A stretch of DNA of 64,000 nt from Macrolepiota albuminosa (lineage: Eukaryota > Basidiomycota > Agaricomycetes > Agaricales > Agaricaceae), in the NCBI GenBank assembly GCA_027475525.1, contig JAMWFC010000120.1, positions 453,395 through 517,394 on the forward strand, given 5' to 3'. Shown here piece by piece: positions 10,803 to 20,167 of the stretch. The translations under genes were made by a program, and so were the position numbers. How positions within the stretch are numbered: position 1 is the first letter of the stretch; each line of letters begins with the position of its first letter. The notes beneath the pieces were generated by a model. The model did no database searches and had not been told where the DNA came from. It worked only from the letters and a program-made list of their open reading frames with translations.

Positions 10803-12500
10803 CTCCAGGAGCAACTACGTGATAAGACTAATCGCTATTTGAATGCTCAATGGTGGTCCCCATGCACCACCGCTCAAGCTGCACCGTTATTGTGCATCCC
10901 GAAGAAGGATGGAACCCTTCGAACAGCTCTTGATGCGCGTCAGCGCAATGACAATACCATAAAGGATGTAACTCCTTTACCAGATCAAGAGGTGATCCGG
11001 GAAGACGTGGCTCGGGCGAAGTATCGCTCGAAGATTGACCTTACTGACGCTTACGAGCAGGTGCGCATTCGCACCGAGGACGTACCCAAGACCGTATTTG
11101 CGTCGATCATGGGTACATTCATGAGCAATATAATGCAGATTGGAGACTGCAATGCTCCAGCAACTTTTCAGAGGCTAATGACCTCTATCTTCCGAGATGT
11201 AATAGGACGTTTCATGCACGTCTACTTAGATGACATATTCATCTACTCGGATACTATGGAGGAGCATGAGCAGCACCTCAGAGTCGTATTCGAACGACTG
11301 CGCAAGTACAAGTTGTACTTGAAGTGGAAGAAATGTGAGCTCTATGCTCAGAGTATAGACTGCCTAGGGCATGTCATTGATGAACAGGGTATCCACCCCA
11401 ATCAGGACAAGCTTGATCGCATTCGGGAGTGGCAAACGCCCCGAAACTACAATGACATCCAACAGTTCGTTGGTCTTGTCAATTACATATCGAGCTTCTT
11501 GCCCGATGTTACAGCCTATACTGGGCCACTTATGGCCATAACACAGAACGGGTCACCATTCAATTGGAGGCCGTTGCACCAGCGGTGCTTCGAGATGGTC
11601 AAACGGATCTGTACAAAGACTCCGGTGATTCGACCAATTGACCCTAGACGGGATGAGCCGATATGGCTCATTTGCGACGCGTCCAAGACAGGCGTCGGAG
11701 CCATGTACGGCCAGGGAAGCAGCTGGCAGACGTGCCACCCAGCAGGGTTCATGTCGAAGAAGTTCACGACGGCCCAGCAAAACTATGCGGTGCACAAGCT
11801 GGAGACTCTTGCCATACTTGAGGCCCTCCTCAAGTGGGAGGATAAGCTGATGGGATACCCCATCCACATCATAACAGACCACAAGGCTCTTGAGTTCTTT
11901 AAAACTCAGGTGAACTTGTCGCCGCATCAGCGACGGTGGATAGACTACATGTCGAGATACCAGTTCGACATCACCTATGTTAAAGGTGAACTCAACAAAG
12001 TGGCAGACTGCTTGTCACGCTACTTTGAGAGTGATGTAGTCGGGGAGGCTCACGAGCCTCATGAGTATGTGCAGGCAGACTGCCGCATAGACCCTGATGG
12101 AGAGGATTTACCTCTCCACCGATACCAGGAGCTCAGGGAGCATGTCCTGGAAGTACGCGCTATGCGTGACGATGAACGGAGGCGAAGCACTCGCCTCAGA
12201 GAGCAGCATGAAGAGCGAGACGTAGCCGCCCAGTTGCTCAAGGAGCATGAAGTCGTGGACCCAGCATCCACTAGGGAGCACGAGCGCCATGATGTACCCG
12301 TTACGCTGGCGGAAATGCTCGAAGGCAAATTGCCTTCATCCCAGCCTCCTAGCCTGGTCAATGACGACTTCCGGCAGGAGGTGGTGCAGGACTATGGCGA
12401 TGATTCTCTCTTCGCCAAGATAATCGCCAATCCTGACGACCATCCTCGGTTCAGGCATGAGCCTGGTGGACTGGCGATGATTCTCTCTTCGCCAAGATAA
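10719..12500 (+). pseudogene. Element B reverse transcriptase and RNase H
   Basis: A long open polymerase frame. Fingers carry LCIPKKDGTLRTALDARQRN, the palm has the first Asp in YRSKIDLTDAYEQVR and the catalytic YLDDIFIYSD. Connection and RNase H follow, with ICDASKTGVGAMYGQ, KLETLAILEALLKW and IITDHKALEFF, giving the D-E-D residues. There are no internal stops, so this domain looks intact. The C-terminal linker is highly charged (about 12130-12400). The apparent end at 12500 comes from the duplication at 12395-12549. The true frame runs on into integrase. Confidence 0.9.
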
Positions 12501-12549
12501 TCGCCAATCCTGACGACCATCCTCGGTTCAGGCATGAGCCTGGTGGACT
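12395..12549. repeat. 77-bp tandem duplication 4, inside element B pol
   Basis: Bases 12395-12472 equal 12472-12549, a period of 77. It truncates the polymerase frame. Collapsing it joins RNase H to integrase in frame. Confidence 0.92.
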
Positions 12550-13927
12550 CATCACGACGGAGAACCGTCAAGGGGTGGCAGTGGTATGCCTCCCCCGTAC
12601 GCGAACCATTGTTATGCGGGTCTTGGACCAGGCCCATGCCCTGGTGGGGCACTTTGGGGCCGCCCGGACGTTGGGCTACATCCGGAGATGGTATTGATGG
12701 CCACGTATGGCCCAAGAAGTGACTAAGTTTTGCGCGTCATGTGCAGCGTGTCAGAGGGCAAAGTTGCCCCCTGGATCCCCTCCCAGGAAGCTACACCAGC
12801 TACCCGTGCCGGTGAAACCCTGGGATTCAATCGGAATGGACTTCGTAGGTCCCTTTCCCGAGTCCAGAGGGTTCGATTACCTCTGGGTAGTCATATGCCG
12901 CATGACGAGCATGGTGCACCTCATACCGGTGCGAACTATGCTGACGGCTAAGGAGCTGTCTTGGATCTACCTGAGGGAGATCGTTAGGCTGCATGGGCTG
13001 CCTAGCACCATTGTGAGCGACCGTGACTCGAAGTTCACGTCTCAATGGTGGAGAGAACTCCACAAACTGCTAGGAGCGCGACTCCTCATGTTGACGTCCT
13101 TCCATCCTCAAACGGATGGGCAGACAGAGCGGGCTAACCGCAGTATAGGTCAGATTCTGAGGGCAGTTGTTCGCCCTGACCAACGGGACTGGGTGGACTG
13201 GTGTCCACTCACTGAGTTTGCAATTAACGCGAGTATCTCAGATACCACAGGGTATGCGCCCTTTGAACTCAACGGAGGGTATTTGCCCTCCATGCTGCAC
13301 GAAGTTCGTGCTGATACGGTGGCTCACCGCGGAGTTGTCGAGTTCGCCAGGCAGGCCCTGGAGAACATTGCGGCAGCGCATGACGCCATCATAGAGGCGC
13401 AAGTCTTCCAGGCGAAAAACGCCAATCACCGTAGGTGAGCGGACCCGCCAATAGCAGTAGGAGCATTGGTCTACCTGTCAACACATAATCTAAAGCTCCC
13501 AAAGGGACGGGCGAGTAAACTCTGCCCGAAATGGGTAGGCCCATACCGCGTCCTAGATGCAGAGCCAAGTACCTCCAACTACGTGCTGGAGTTGCCTCTG
13601 GCATTACAGGAACGATGCATCGTTCCTAAGTTTCATGTGTCACTGTTGCGACTGTACAGCGCGTCTGACAATGCGCTGTTCCCTAACAGGGCAACCCCGG
13701 GCCCCTATGATTTTGGGGCTCGAGACGATGACAAATGGTTCGTCGAGTGCATAATTGGGCACCGGTGGACTGAGCGTAACACGCTCGAGTTTGAGGTACA
13801 TTGGTCCCTGGGAGACACAACATGGGAGCCACACTCCCATTGCTCCAAGTTAGCGGCACTTGACCGTTATTTGGAGTTGAAGGGCGTTAAGCACCCACAT
13901 CAATTAAGTAAGCATGCTGGCGCTTAA
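12550..13927 (+). pseudogene. Element B integrase with C-terminal chromodomain
   Basis: A zinc-binding H-H-C-C module precedes 12720-12760 (GHFGAARTLGYIRRW, then C-x2-C). The catalytic core has all three acidic residues: Asp in SIGMDFVGPFPESRG, Asp in TIVSDRDSKF, and Glu in FHPQTDGQTERAN. A TGA at 13436-13438 interrupts the frame after the core, which then continues through a GPYRVLDAEPS-like C-terminal domain. It ends in a chromodomain (about 13735-13880, WFVECIIGHR ... HWSLGDTTWEP). Compared with element A, the catalytic triad is preserved, so this copy seems younger or better conserved. Confidence 0.88.
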
Positions 13928-14109
13928 TTTGATCGGCAGTGCCGATCGCGGCTTGGCTGAGTTGGTCAGCAGCTGTGGCTGAAACACGTCTTAAAAGGCA
14001 AAATTTCTTTTTCGCTTTTTTCCCCAACCACCGTGGACCTGAGTGAACAGCAGCAGCAGCAGTTTGAGAGTACGCTGTTGGTCTTACTGTCAGCTGAAGG
14101 GGGGGGCAG
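13928..14109 (+). other. Spacer between element B pol and accessory ORF
   Basis: Short stretch holding a CAG repeat (about 14047-14062) and a run of eight G (14099-14106). In the frame ending at the G run, a Gln-rich N-terminus can be read that would continue into the accessory ORF if the G run differed in length. The true start of that ORF may therefore lie here. Confidence 0.4.
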
Positions 14110-17100
14110 ATGGCTCCCCCGCTTGCCCAAAATGTGCCCCAGTGGGGACAATCGCAACAAGCTGTGGGCTTCCCACAGCAGCAGCAACCACCAGCGGTGG
14201 GCTACCTGCCGCAGCAGCCGGTGATCAGTGGCTATCTGCCACTTCAAACCATGCAGGGCAACTTCATGCCCCAGAACGCACCTGTGGGCGGCTATCAGCC
14301 CCAACAACCAGTACCGGGCGCTTATGCGCCACATCACACCAAGGGCCAATTCCAGCAACAGGCCTACGGGGGGCTAGTCAGCCCCCAAGCAGCGTCGGCA
14401 TGGAGGCAGCTTGCCCCCGTACCGGCAACAGGGCAACTGGGGACACATCCTTTTCCCCAGTTTACCGCCCCGGCGCACTACCCTGGGATGGGTGGTGTGC
14501 CCGTAATGATGCCGTACCCCCCGGCTTGGATGGGGGCTTGGGGCGCAATGCCCCAGTACAGCGACTCGCATGAGTCGCAAGCCAAGGGAGGCCGGTCGAT
14601 TTCCCTGTTGACCACAGCACCAATTGACAATCTAGAGGGACGCAAAGCATCCCTTGTGCAGGCCACTGCGGCCATTGAGAGTACAGAAACTCTCAATACA
14701 GAACGGAGCATCAGTTCATCGGCTGATGCGCCGACGGAGAGCTTGGCCAAGCTCTCCTTGCTACAGCGGCTGGAAATGCTGCACCAATCCGAGCCCAGCT
14801 CGGAAAAAGAGTTGCGTCCTCGACGCGACAAAGGAAAAGCACGGGCTGTCGAGCCCACTCACAACCAGGACTTAGTCCTGGCTACCCTTCTCCAACGTCT
14901 GGGAGATAACAGGTACGATGTACCCACAGAGTCATCATTCCTCCGCAATGCAGAGACAGTCGTCCTCATCTGCCGGATGATGGACGACATGGATCATATG
15001 CGCGCTCAGCGCAAAACGGATCTCCTTGCCCTATCGGCTGCTCGTAAGCAGCAGACTACACCCCCGAGTCGGGACACCGACTCCAGCAAAAGGGCGCGTC
15101 GGCAAGGAGTGGAGAACGCGCCCTCCCGCTCGATTAAGTCGAGCGTTGCTGCCCCCAGCCGGGAGGCCAGCCTAGGACGGGACATCCTTCCCTATGAAGA
15201 TGTCCCTGCTCCAGCCGCCCCCCGGCTTATCCAGCGCCTCGCCAGTGGCGCGTCTGAGGTCGTGTCTTCGCGACCAGTATCCGTGGTTTCTACCACGTAC
15301 TCTGGGGAGCAGAGTTCCAGGGGCGTGAGCACACGCCCCACTGAGGCCAAGGCCTCACAACCCCGAAAGGATCGTTGGGGTAAGCAACCGGAAGGGCACG
15401 CCTACGTCAATGTGCACTTCCCCAAGGATGCCCCGAAAGGGGCCCCAGGGGCTAACATCCCCTTTTTACCCGCAATACTGGTAGAGGGCCCACCAGCCTG
15501 ACTCCCACAGTGTGTGTGGGCAATGGACCCACGATCTGAGAAGTCGGAGCCAGAGAGGCTGCCTTCCCCGCCCTCCAACGACGATTGGTATGAGGAGCCT
15601 GAAGAGGCTCGTATGGAATCCCCTGTGCCACACGAGACGGCGGCACAACGTATGGCGTGCAAACGGTGCAACAGCAATTGACGAGCTAAGATGGAGCATC
15701 AGGCGCAGGATAGCGCCAAGCGAGGAGCTGCCCTCCTCGAGGACCAAACCGGGTGCATTCCTGATGCACTTGGTGTTGTGATCTATCGTAATCACACTAT
15801 TGAACGCCAGAACTCATTCTTTGGCACGGGGTTAGCTCCCCAATTCTATTGGTCGCCAATGACCAATACCATCTTTGTCGGGCAAGAAGCCCGCGCAGCC
15901 AGGTCCTTCGAGGACGATAAACAGGGCAACGCCGCCGCGACGCCCCACAACAGTAAGGTGTACCAAGTTGCACCTCGCGGGTTTCCCCGCAGTCCTCGAG
16001 AAGTCCGCAGACTTCACGCACTGGTCAACAACCAGTTTACGCCGCTTCGTCAGCGTCAGTTGGGCTACCTCTTGCTCAACAAATTCAAGCGGGTGGCGCT
16101 CAACTGCCACCCTACAGCCCGAGACAGAGCTATGTCTCATTTACTCGATGAGGTCGAGTATAGGACTATCGCGATACTCTTTGCGAGTCCAGAGGAGCGG
16201 GAGAACGTCCTGCGAATGATTGTGCCGTTGCGGCTCTATCGCCGCAAAGAGGGAGGGAAAATTGCCTTCATTGGCCTTACCCCTCCTGATCCAAAGCAAC
16301 CATTTGCTTTGGACTACCTGGGCTCATACGCCCTCCTCTATGGACGTCCGGGAACGTCCAACGTATGGACCGGTCTGGCCATGGACCAAGCCATGCGCAT
16401 TCATTGGCGCACCCTCTTTGGGTTTGTGCTTGTACGTGCCCTCAGCGCCAGCCGCCCCTCCAAGGCCACGGTACACAAGTACCTGGCCTACGTCTTCGCC
16501 AGGCCAGGCCTCTACAAAGAGGCCATGGCTGAGTACGAGGCGGCCACGGGGCAAGTCTTTGAGCCCCTCCACGCCGACGACCCTACCTTCAAGGTTCGGG
16601 CTGTGGACATCCTGGAAGCGTCAGCTTCCATGTTCACCACTTCGGACGCGTTACGTGTCCTTCTTCACAACCAAATTCCGGTCAGCTGGGCTGACCACGC
16701 ATATATTTATGGGGTCACCTACTTGGCCCATCTATTCTTCAGCAACAGCCGGCTCTACAACGAGGCGGCTGCTATCGACGATGAGAGGCTACAACGCCTT
16801 GACCACTACGGTACACCTCAGTCCATCCCTCAGTGGGATGGGTGGCGCGAGGCCACCATTGGCGATCGCCAACGCCTGATGCTCCAGCAGCAGGACAGTT
16901 GTCGTGCATACAACGACGCGCTCGCCAAGGAGATGTACCTCTTCATCGGGCAAGACATTCATGCCCGCGAAATCTGGACGTGCCAGTACCCGTCCGACAC
17001 CGGGGATCTGCCTGATCCCCAACCACCTGTCCCGGGGTCGACCATCGATCCCAATCTCACACTGTCCCCCCTCCGGGACTATGACGATTCCCTGCCAGTA

Positions 17101-17241
17101 GCAGGGCCTTCAGGTACTTCCTACGCGCCCGCACCCGAGGATGAACTCCTCGACTACGACATGGACGACGTGACTGCCGATCCATTCCGGGAGCCTGGGG
17201 ACTCTCCCATTGCCCCCGTCCCTGACTTACCGACGGCATGA
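14110..17241 (+). CDS. Accessory ORF downstream of element B pol, two in-frame stops
   Basis: One reading frame spans 1044 codons but is interrupted by TGA at 15499-15501 and TGA near 15679. It is visible as an open part of 463 codons and one of 516 codons. The N-terminal part is rich in Gln, Pro and Gly with repeated PQQ motifs, then Ser/Arg-rich and disordered. The C-terminal part (about 15960-17000) looks globular and alpha-helical, with no membrane segment, no zinc motif and no recognised enzyme motif, and ends in an acidic Pro-rich tail. It is not gag, pol or an obvious env. Both stops are TGA where CGA would be natural. Its placement after pol suggests an extra retroelement gene or captured cargo. 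I do not recognise the family. Confidence 0.5.
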
Positions 17242-17300
17242 CCGTCGTATTATCTCAAGACCGTAGCTCGGTCTGATTGGGGGGTGTGTAGCGTAGTCCG

Positions 17301-17322
17301 CTATGTGGCGTTGGCCACATAG
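17301..17322. repeat. Short perfect hairpin after the accessory ORF
   Basis: CTATGTGGC and its exact complement GCCACATAG flank a 4-base loop. It lies about 60 bp after the stop of the accessory ORF and could help RNA 3'-end formation, which is speculation. Confidence 0.5.
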
Positions 17323-17344
17323 CTTTACTTACTGTAGTAGATAT

Positions 17345-17376
17345 TATATTATATTTATTATAATAAATATAATATA
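17345..17376. repeat. 32-bp perfect AT-only palindrome
   Basis: Sixteen bases on either side of the 17360/17361 centre are exact complements, all A or T. The surrounding 17335-17400 is almost pure A/T, in contrast to the GC-rich coding DNA just upstream. Confidence 0.8.
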
Positions 17377-17445
17377 TTAATTACTTTACTATATATATGT
17401 ACATATGTGCTGCTTATTAAGCAGCTTATTTTGTGTTTATACTAC

Positions 17446-17599
17446 ATAGTCAATAGACCGGACTGGTCTGATTCTGTGCAGTGTGAACCTAAGCTCTCAC
17501 AATCCCTGTAACTTCGTTACAGATAGTCAATAGACCGGACTGGTCTGATTCTGTGCAGTGTGAACCTAAGCTCTCACAATCCCTGTAACTTCGTTACAG
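17446..17599. repeat. 77-bp tandem duplication 5
   Basis: Bases 17446-17522 are identical to 17523-17599, and both flanking bases mismatch, so the repeat is exactly 77 bp long as well as 77 bp in period. This is the cleanest example of the set. Confidence 0.92.
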
Positions 17600-18126
17600 C
17601 TGCCACTGGCTAAGAGCATTATGCCAGATTGACTGATGCCAAGTGTCTGTGTAAATGTATAGCCTTGAAGTGCAAGTGGCAAGGTGCGGCGAGGTGTCAA
17701 TAGTGGTGCAAAGAATAAGTGGTGCCATAAAAAGTGGTCTGAGAGTAATTGGAGTCTGTAGCTGCGAGTTATTAGTGTAAAAATATGAGAAAAATAGCAC
17801 TGGAAGCGCTAGAGCATGGCGCTTCTGGTGGTACTAGTGGGCCAATGTGAGGTGTAAAAATATGAGAAAAATAGCACTGGAAGCGCTAGAGCATGGCGCT
17901 TCTGGTGGTACTAGTGGGCCAATGTGAGGTGTGGGTATTGGTGCTATCGGTAGCCAGCCACGATGCAGGCTCATCACCGCACCCATTACGGCCTCTTTGA
18001 ATATCTGGTAATGCCATTCGGAATGACTAACTCCCCCGCGACCTTCCAGTACTTTATGAACGACATCTTCCATGACATGAACAACGTCTTTGTCATTGTC
18101 TACCTGGACGATATTCTGATCTATTC
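17600..18126. repeat. Inverted copy of the element A / insert junction (6052-6576)
   Basis: This stretch is the reverse complement of the left junction. 17600-17960 mirrors the insert's left arm, and 17963-18126 mirrors reverse-transcriptase bases 6052-6216, including the YLDD codons, now on the plus strand. It also contains a 77-bp duplication (17775-17932) and ends abruptly at the right inverted repeat. An assembler that entered the inverted repeat and walked back along the wrong side would produce this. A real inverted duplication is possible but less likely. Confidence 0.75.
17775..17932. repeat. 77-bp tandem duplication 6
   Basis: Bases 17775-17855 equal 17852-17932, a period of 77 with a few extra bases matching by chance at the join. 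Confidence 0.88.
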
Positions 18127-18199
18127 GGTGGTACTAGTGGGCCAATGTGAGGTGTGGGTATTGGTGCTATCGGTAGCTAGCCACGATGCAGGCTCATTA
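18127..18199 (-). repeat. Right terminal inverted repeat of the insert
   Basis: Reverse complement of 6280-6352 with three mismatches. It joins directly to GCGG and then to element A reverse transcriptase, so this is a genuine outer boundary. Its inner neighbour is the doubtful inverted fragment ending at 18126. Confidence 0.72.
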
Positions 18200-18203
18200 G
18201 CGG

Positions 18204-19063
18204 AAGGCCATTTTCCATTTGTGTCCCGAGGCAATCCGGACGTTGTTGTAGCCAGATCGGAGGTCGATCTTTGAGTAAACCTTGGCTTTGCTGAGTCGGT
18301 CGACGAGGTCTCCGATAAGGAGTAGGGGATACCAGTTCTTCTTGGTGATTTTGTTCAAGCCCTGGTAGTCAACGCAGAGGCGCAGGGATCCATCTTTCTT
18401 CTTGGTGAAGAGGACTGGTGCTCTGGCGGCAGAGATTGAAGCGCAGATAAACCCCTTTCCCAGCATGTCGTCGAGGTAATCCTTGAGTGCCCGGAGCTCA
18501 ACCTCGGACATGTTGTAGACTTTGCCGAGTGGGGGATTCGCGCCATCCTCGAGGTCGATCTTGTGGTCGTACAGCCAATGCGGGGGGAGGTCCTTGGCGC
18601 TACCTTTGGAGAAGACGTCAGCAAACTCATGATATTCTGGGGAAACAACTTCGGTGAGGAGTTGGTCTTCAGTCTTAGCGTCGGGGCTGGTGTTTTTGGC
18701 CCGGAGGTGTTCCTCGGGTAGCGTCGGAGATACCTGGAGTTGGTAGGCCGGGGTGCCGTCCTGGAGGATTCGCGCGAAGGGGGTGCAGCCAATGATTTTG
18801 ATGTCTGGGGTTCCGGATGAGTCAGGGGGGTCGTCGGGTTCGGAGCTGGGCCTGGGGGGTTGGTGGTTCCGGGCGGGGTAGTGAGGTCCCTTGTAATGAT
18901 TTTGAGGGACATTGGGGGGGAATTTGATGGGTTCCCTTCGGAGAGTTTTGGGGTGTCCCGGATCTTCCGGAGCCTGCGGGTAGAGGTGAATGGCGGTGGT
19001 GAGGCGGGCCCCCAGGTTAGGGAAGGTCATGGTGAGATCTTCCCAGCGGATGTCGGGGTTCAT
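18204..19063 (-). pseudogene. Element A reverse transcriptase, N-terminal part
   Basis: Fingers and first palm segment of the enzyme, with [30 protein letters not shown] and [14 protein letters not shown] (first catalytic Asp). It stops at the insertion point after KMAFR and resumes at 6211 and below. Upstream it is in frame with the protease, separated by a TGA near 19064-19066. The frame is one step behind that of gag, consistent with -1 frameshifting for pol. Confidence 0.88.
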
Positions 19064-19066
19064 CTC

Positions 19067-20167
19067 TCAGAGCCAAGGGAGGCCTAGGACGATGGGGGTC
19101 ATTTCGGAGAGTCGCGTGACCAGGAAGTCGGCCGGAAATGTCAGGTTATTGTCAAGCGTTATGGTGGTGGAGTGCCCCTTCATGATAAGTCCGGTGGTGG
19201 CGTTGTTCCCATCGAAAAGCCGGAGCCCGAGGGGTTTGTCAAGCTGGGTGTGGGGGAGGGCGAGGCGGTCGCTGATGAACATTCTGGTGGCTCTGCTATC
19301 GACGAGGGCGGGGAGACGTTCGGTGGCGGCGCCAAGGCGGACGTGGATCACGAAGGAGCAGGTGGTCCAGGAGCGGAGGCTGGGGGGATCCTCTTGGGGG
19401 CACCGGAGGTCCTCCAGACCCATTGGAGGGGGCGGAGGTTCGAAGAGAATTGCTTCTTGGGTTGCGTCTCGGTCGAGGGCAAGCGTGAGGGTCCTCCAGT
19501 TGATTTGGGGGTTGGTGGCGCGCAGCCATGGGAGTCCAAGGATGAGGGGGGCGGCGGCGTGGAGCCTGGTGACCAGGAGCCGGAGTGTCTGATGATGGCC
19601 GGAGGCAAAGGTCACGGGCATTTGTACGAAGTAGGTGATGTTGCTGGCGGAGGAGGAGTTACCGTCAAAGAGTCAGAGATGGATGGGGATAGGAAGCCTT
19701 TGAGGGGGTTGGGGAGCAAGGGCTGCCCAGGCTTCATCGATGAAGTTGTCGGTGGCGCCGCTGTCAACGAGGGTGTTGATGGGCTCCAGGAAGGAGGCGA
19801 GGGTAGTACGAAGGAGGAGGGACTGTGGGGAGTGCGAAGAGAGGTGGGTCAGGAGGGTGTCCGAGGGTTGTTGGGCCATGGCGTGAAGATGGGAGACCGG
19901 GGCGGAGAAGACATTGGGGTCCGGACCGCAATTCAGAATGTCTTCTGTTTCTAAATCGCTGGGTCGTTTTCTGTGAATCGGAAGTCGCAGTCTTCCCCGT
20001 TGATGGTCCAGACGGCCTGACCCATGGTCTGGCGTTTTGGATAGCTGCCGATGAAGTGTTCGGGTTCCCCGCAGAGGAGGCAGGTGCCCTTCCGGCGTCG
20101 CTGTTCCTGAACATCTTCGGGGACATCGATCCAGGGGCGGTTGGGGTTCCTGACTCGGTTTGCACAA
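19067..20167 (-). pseudogene. Element A tandem aspartic protease domains
   Basis: Two protease-like units sit in series in the pol frame. The first has DSGAT at 19765-19754 and ends with an LILGLPWLRATNP motif. The second has DSRAT at 19300-19289 and ends with an IVLGLPWL motif. The two are similar along their length (an LFDGN strand in each). The second lacks the catalytic Gly of DSG (AGA instead of GGA). TGA codons near 19673 and 19064 interrupt the frame at positions where CGA (Arg) fits. The first unit overlaps the end of gag in another frame. This looks like an internal duplication of protease. Confidence 0.72.

Larger units (their letters stand above)
6280..18199. mobile_element. Insertion into element A with 73-bp terminal inverted repeats, carrying element B
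   Basis: The insert begins TGATGAGCC at 6280 and ends GGCTCATTA at 18199. The outer 73 bp at each end (6280-6352 and 18127-18199) are inverted repeats with three mismatches. GCGG occurs on both sides (6276-6279 and 18200-18203) but once in the reconstructed empty site, so it looks like a 4-bp target duplication. The interior holds gag-pol element B and an accessory ORF but no transposase that I recognise. Long inverted repeats do not fit an LTR element, so B may be nested inside a DNA transposon. The right end is partly scrambled by assembly faults (17446-18126), so the true size is uncertain. Confidence 0.6.

Noticed and set aside
18127..18199. Reading the insert's ends as LTRs of element B
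   Set aside because: The ends are inverted, not direct, repeats, and no direct repeat pair brackets 7300-17241.
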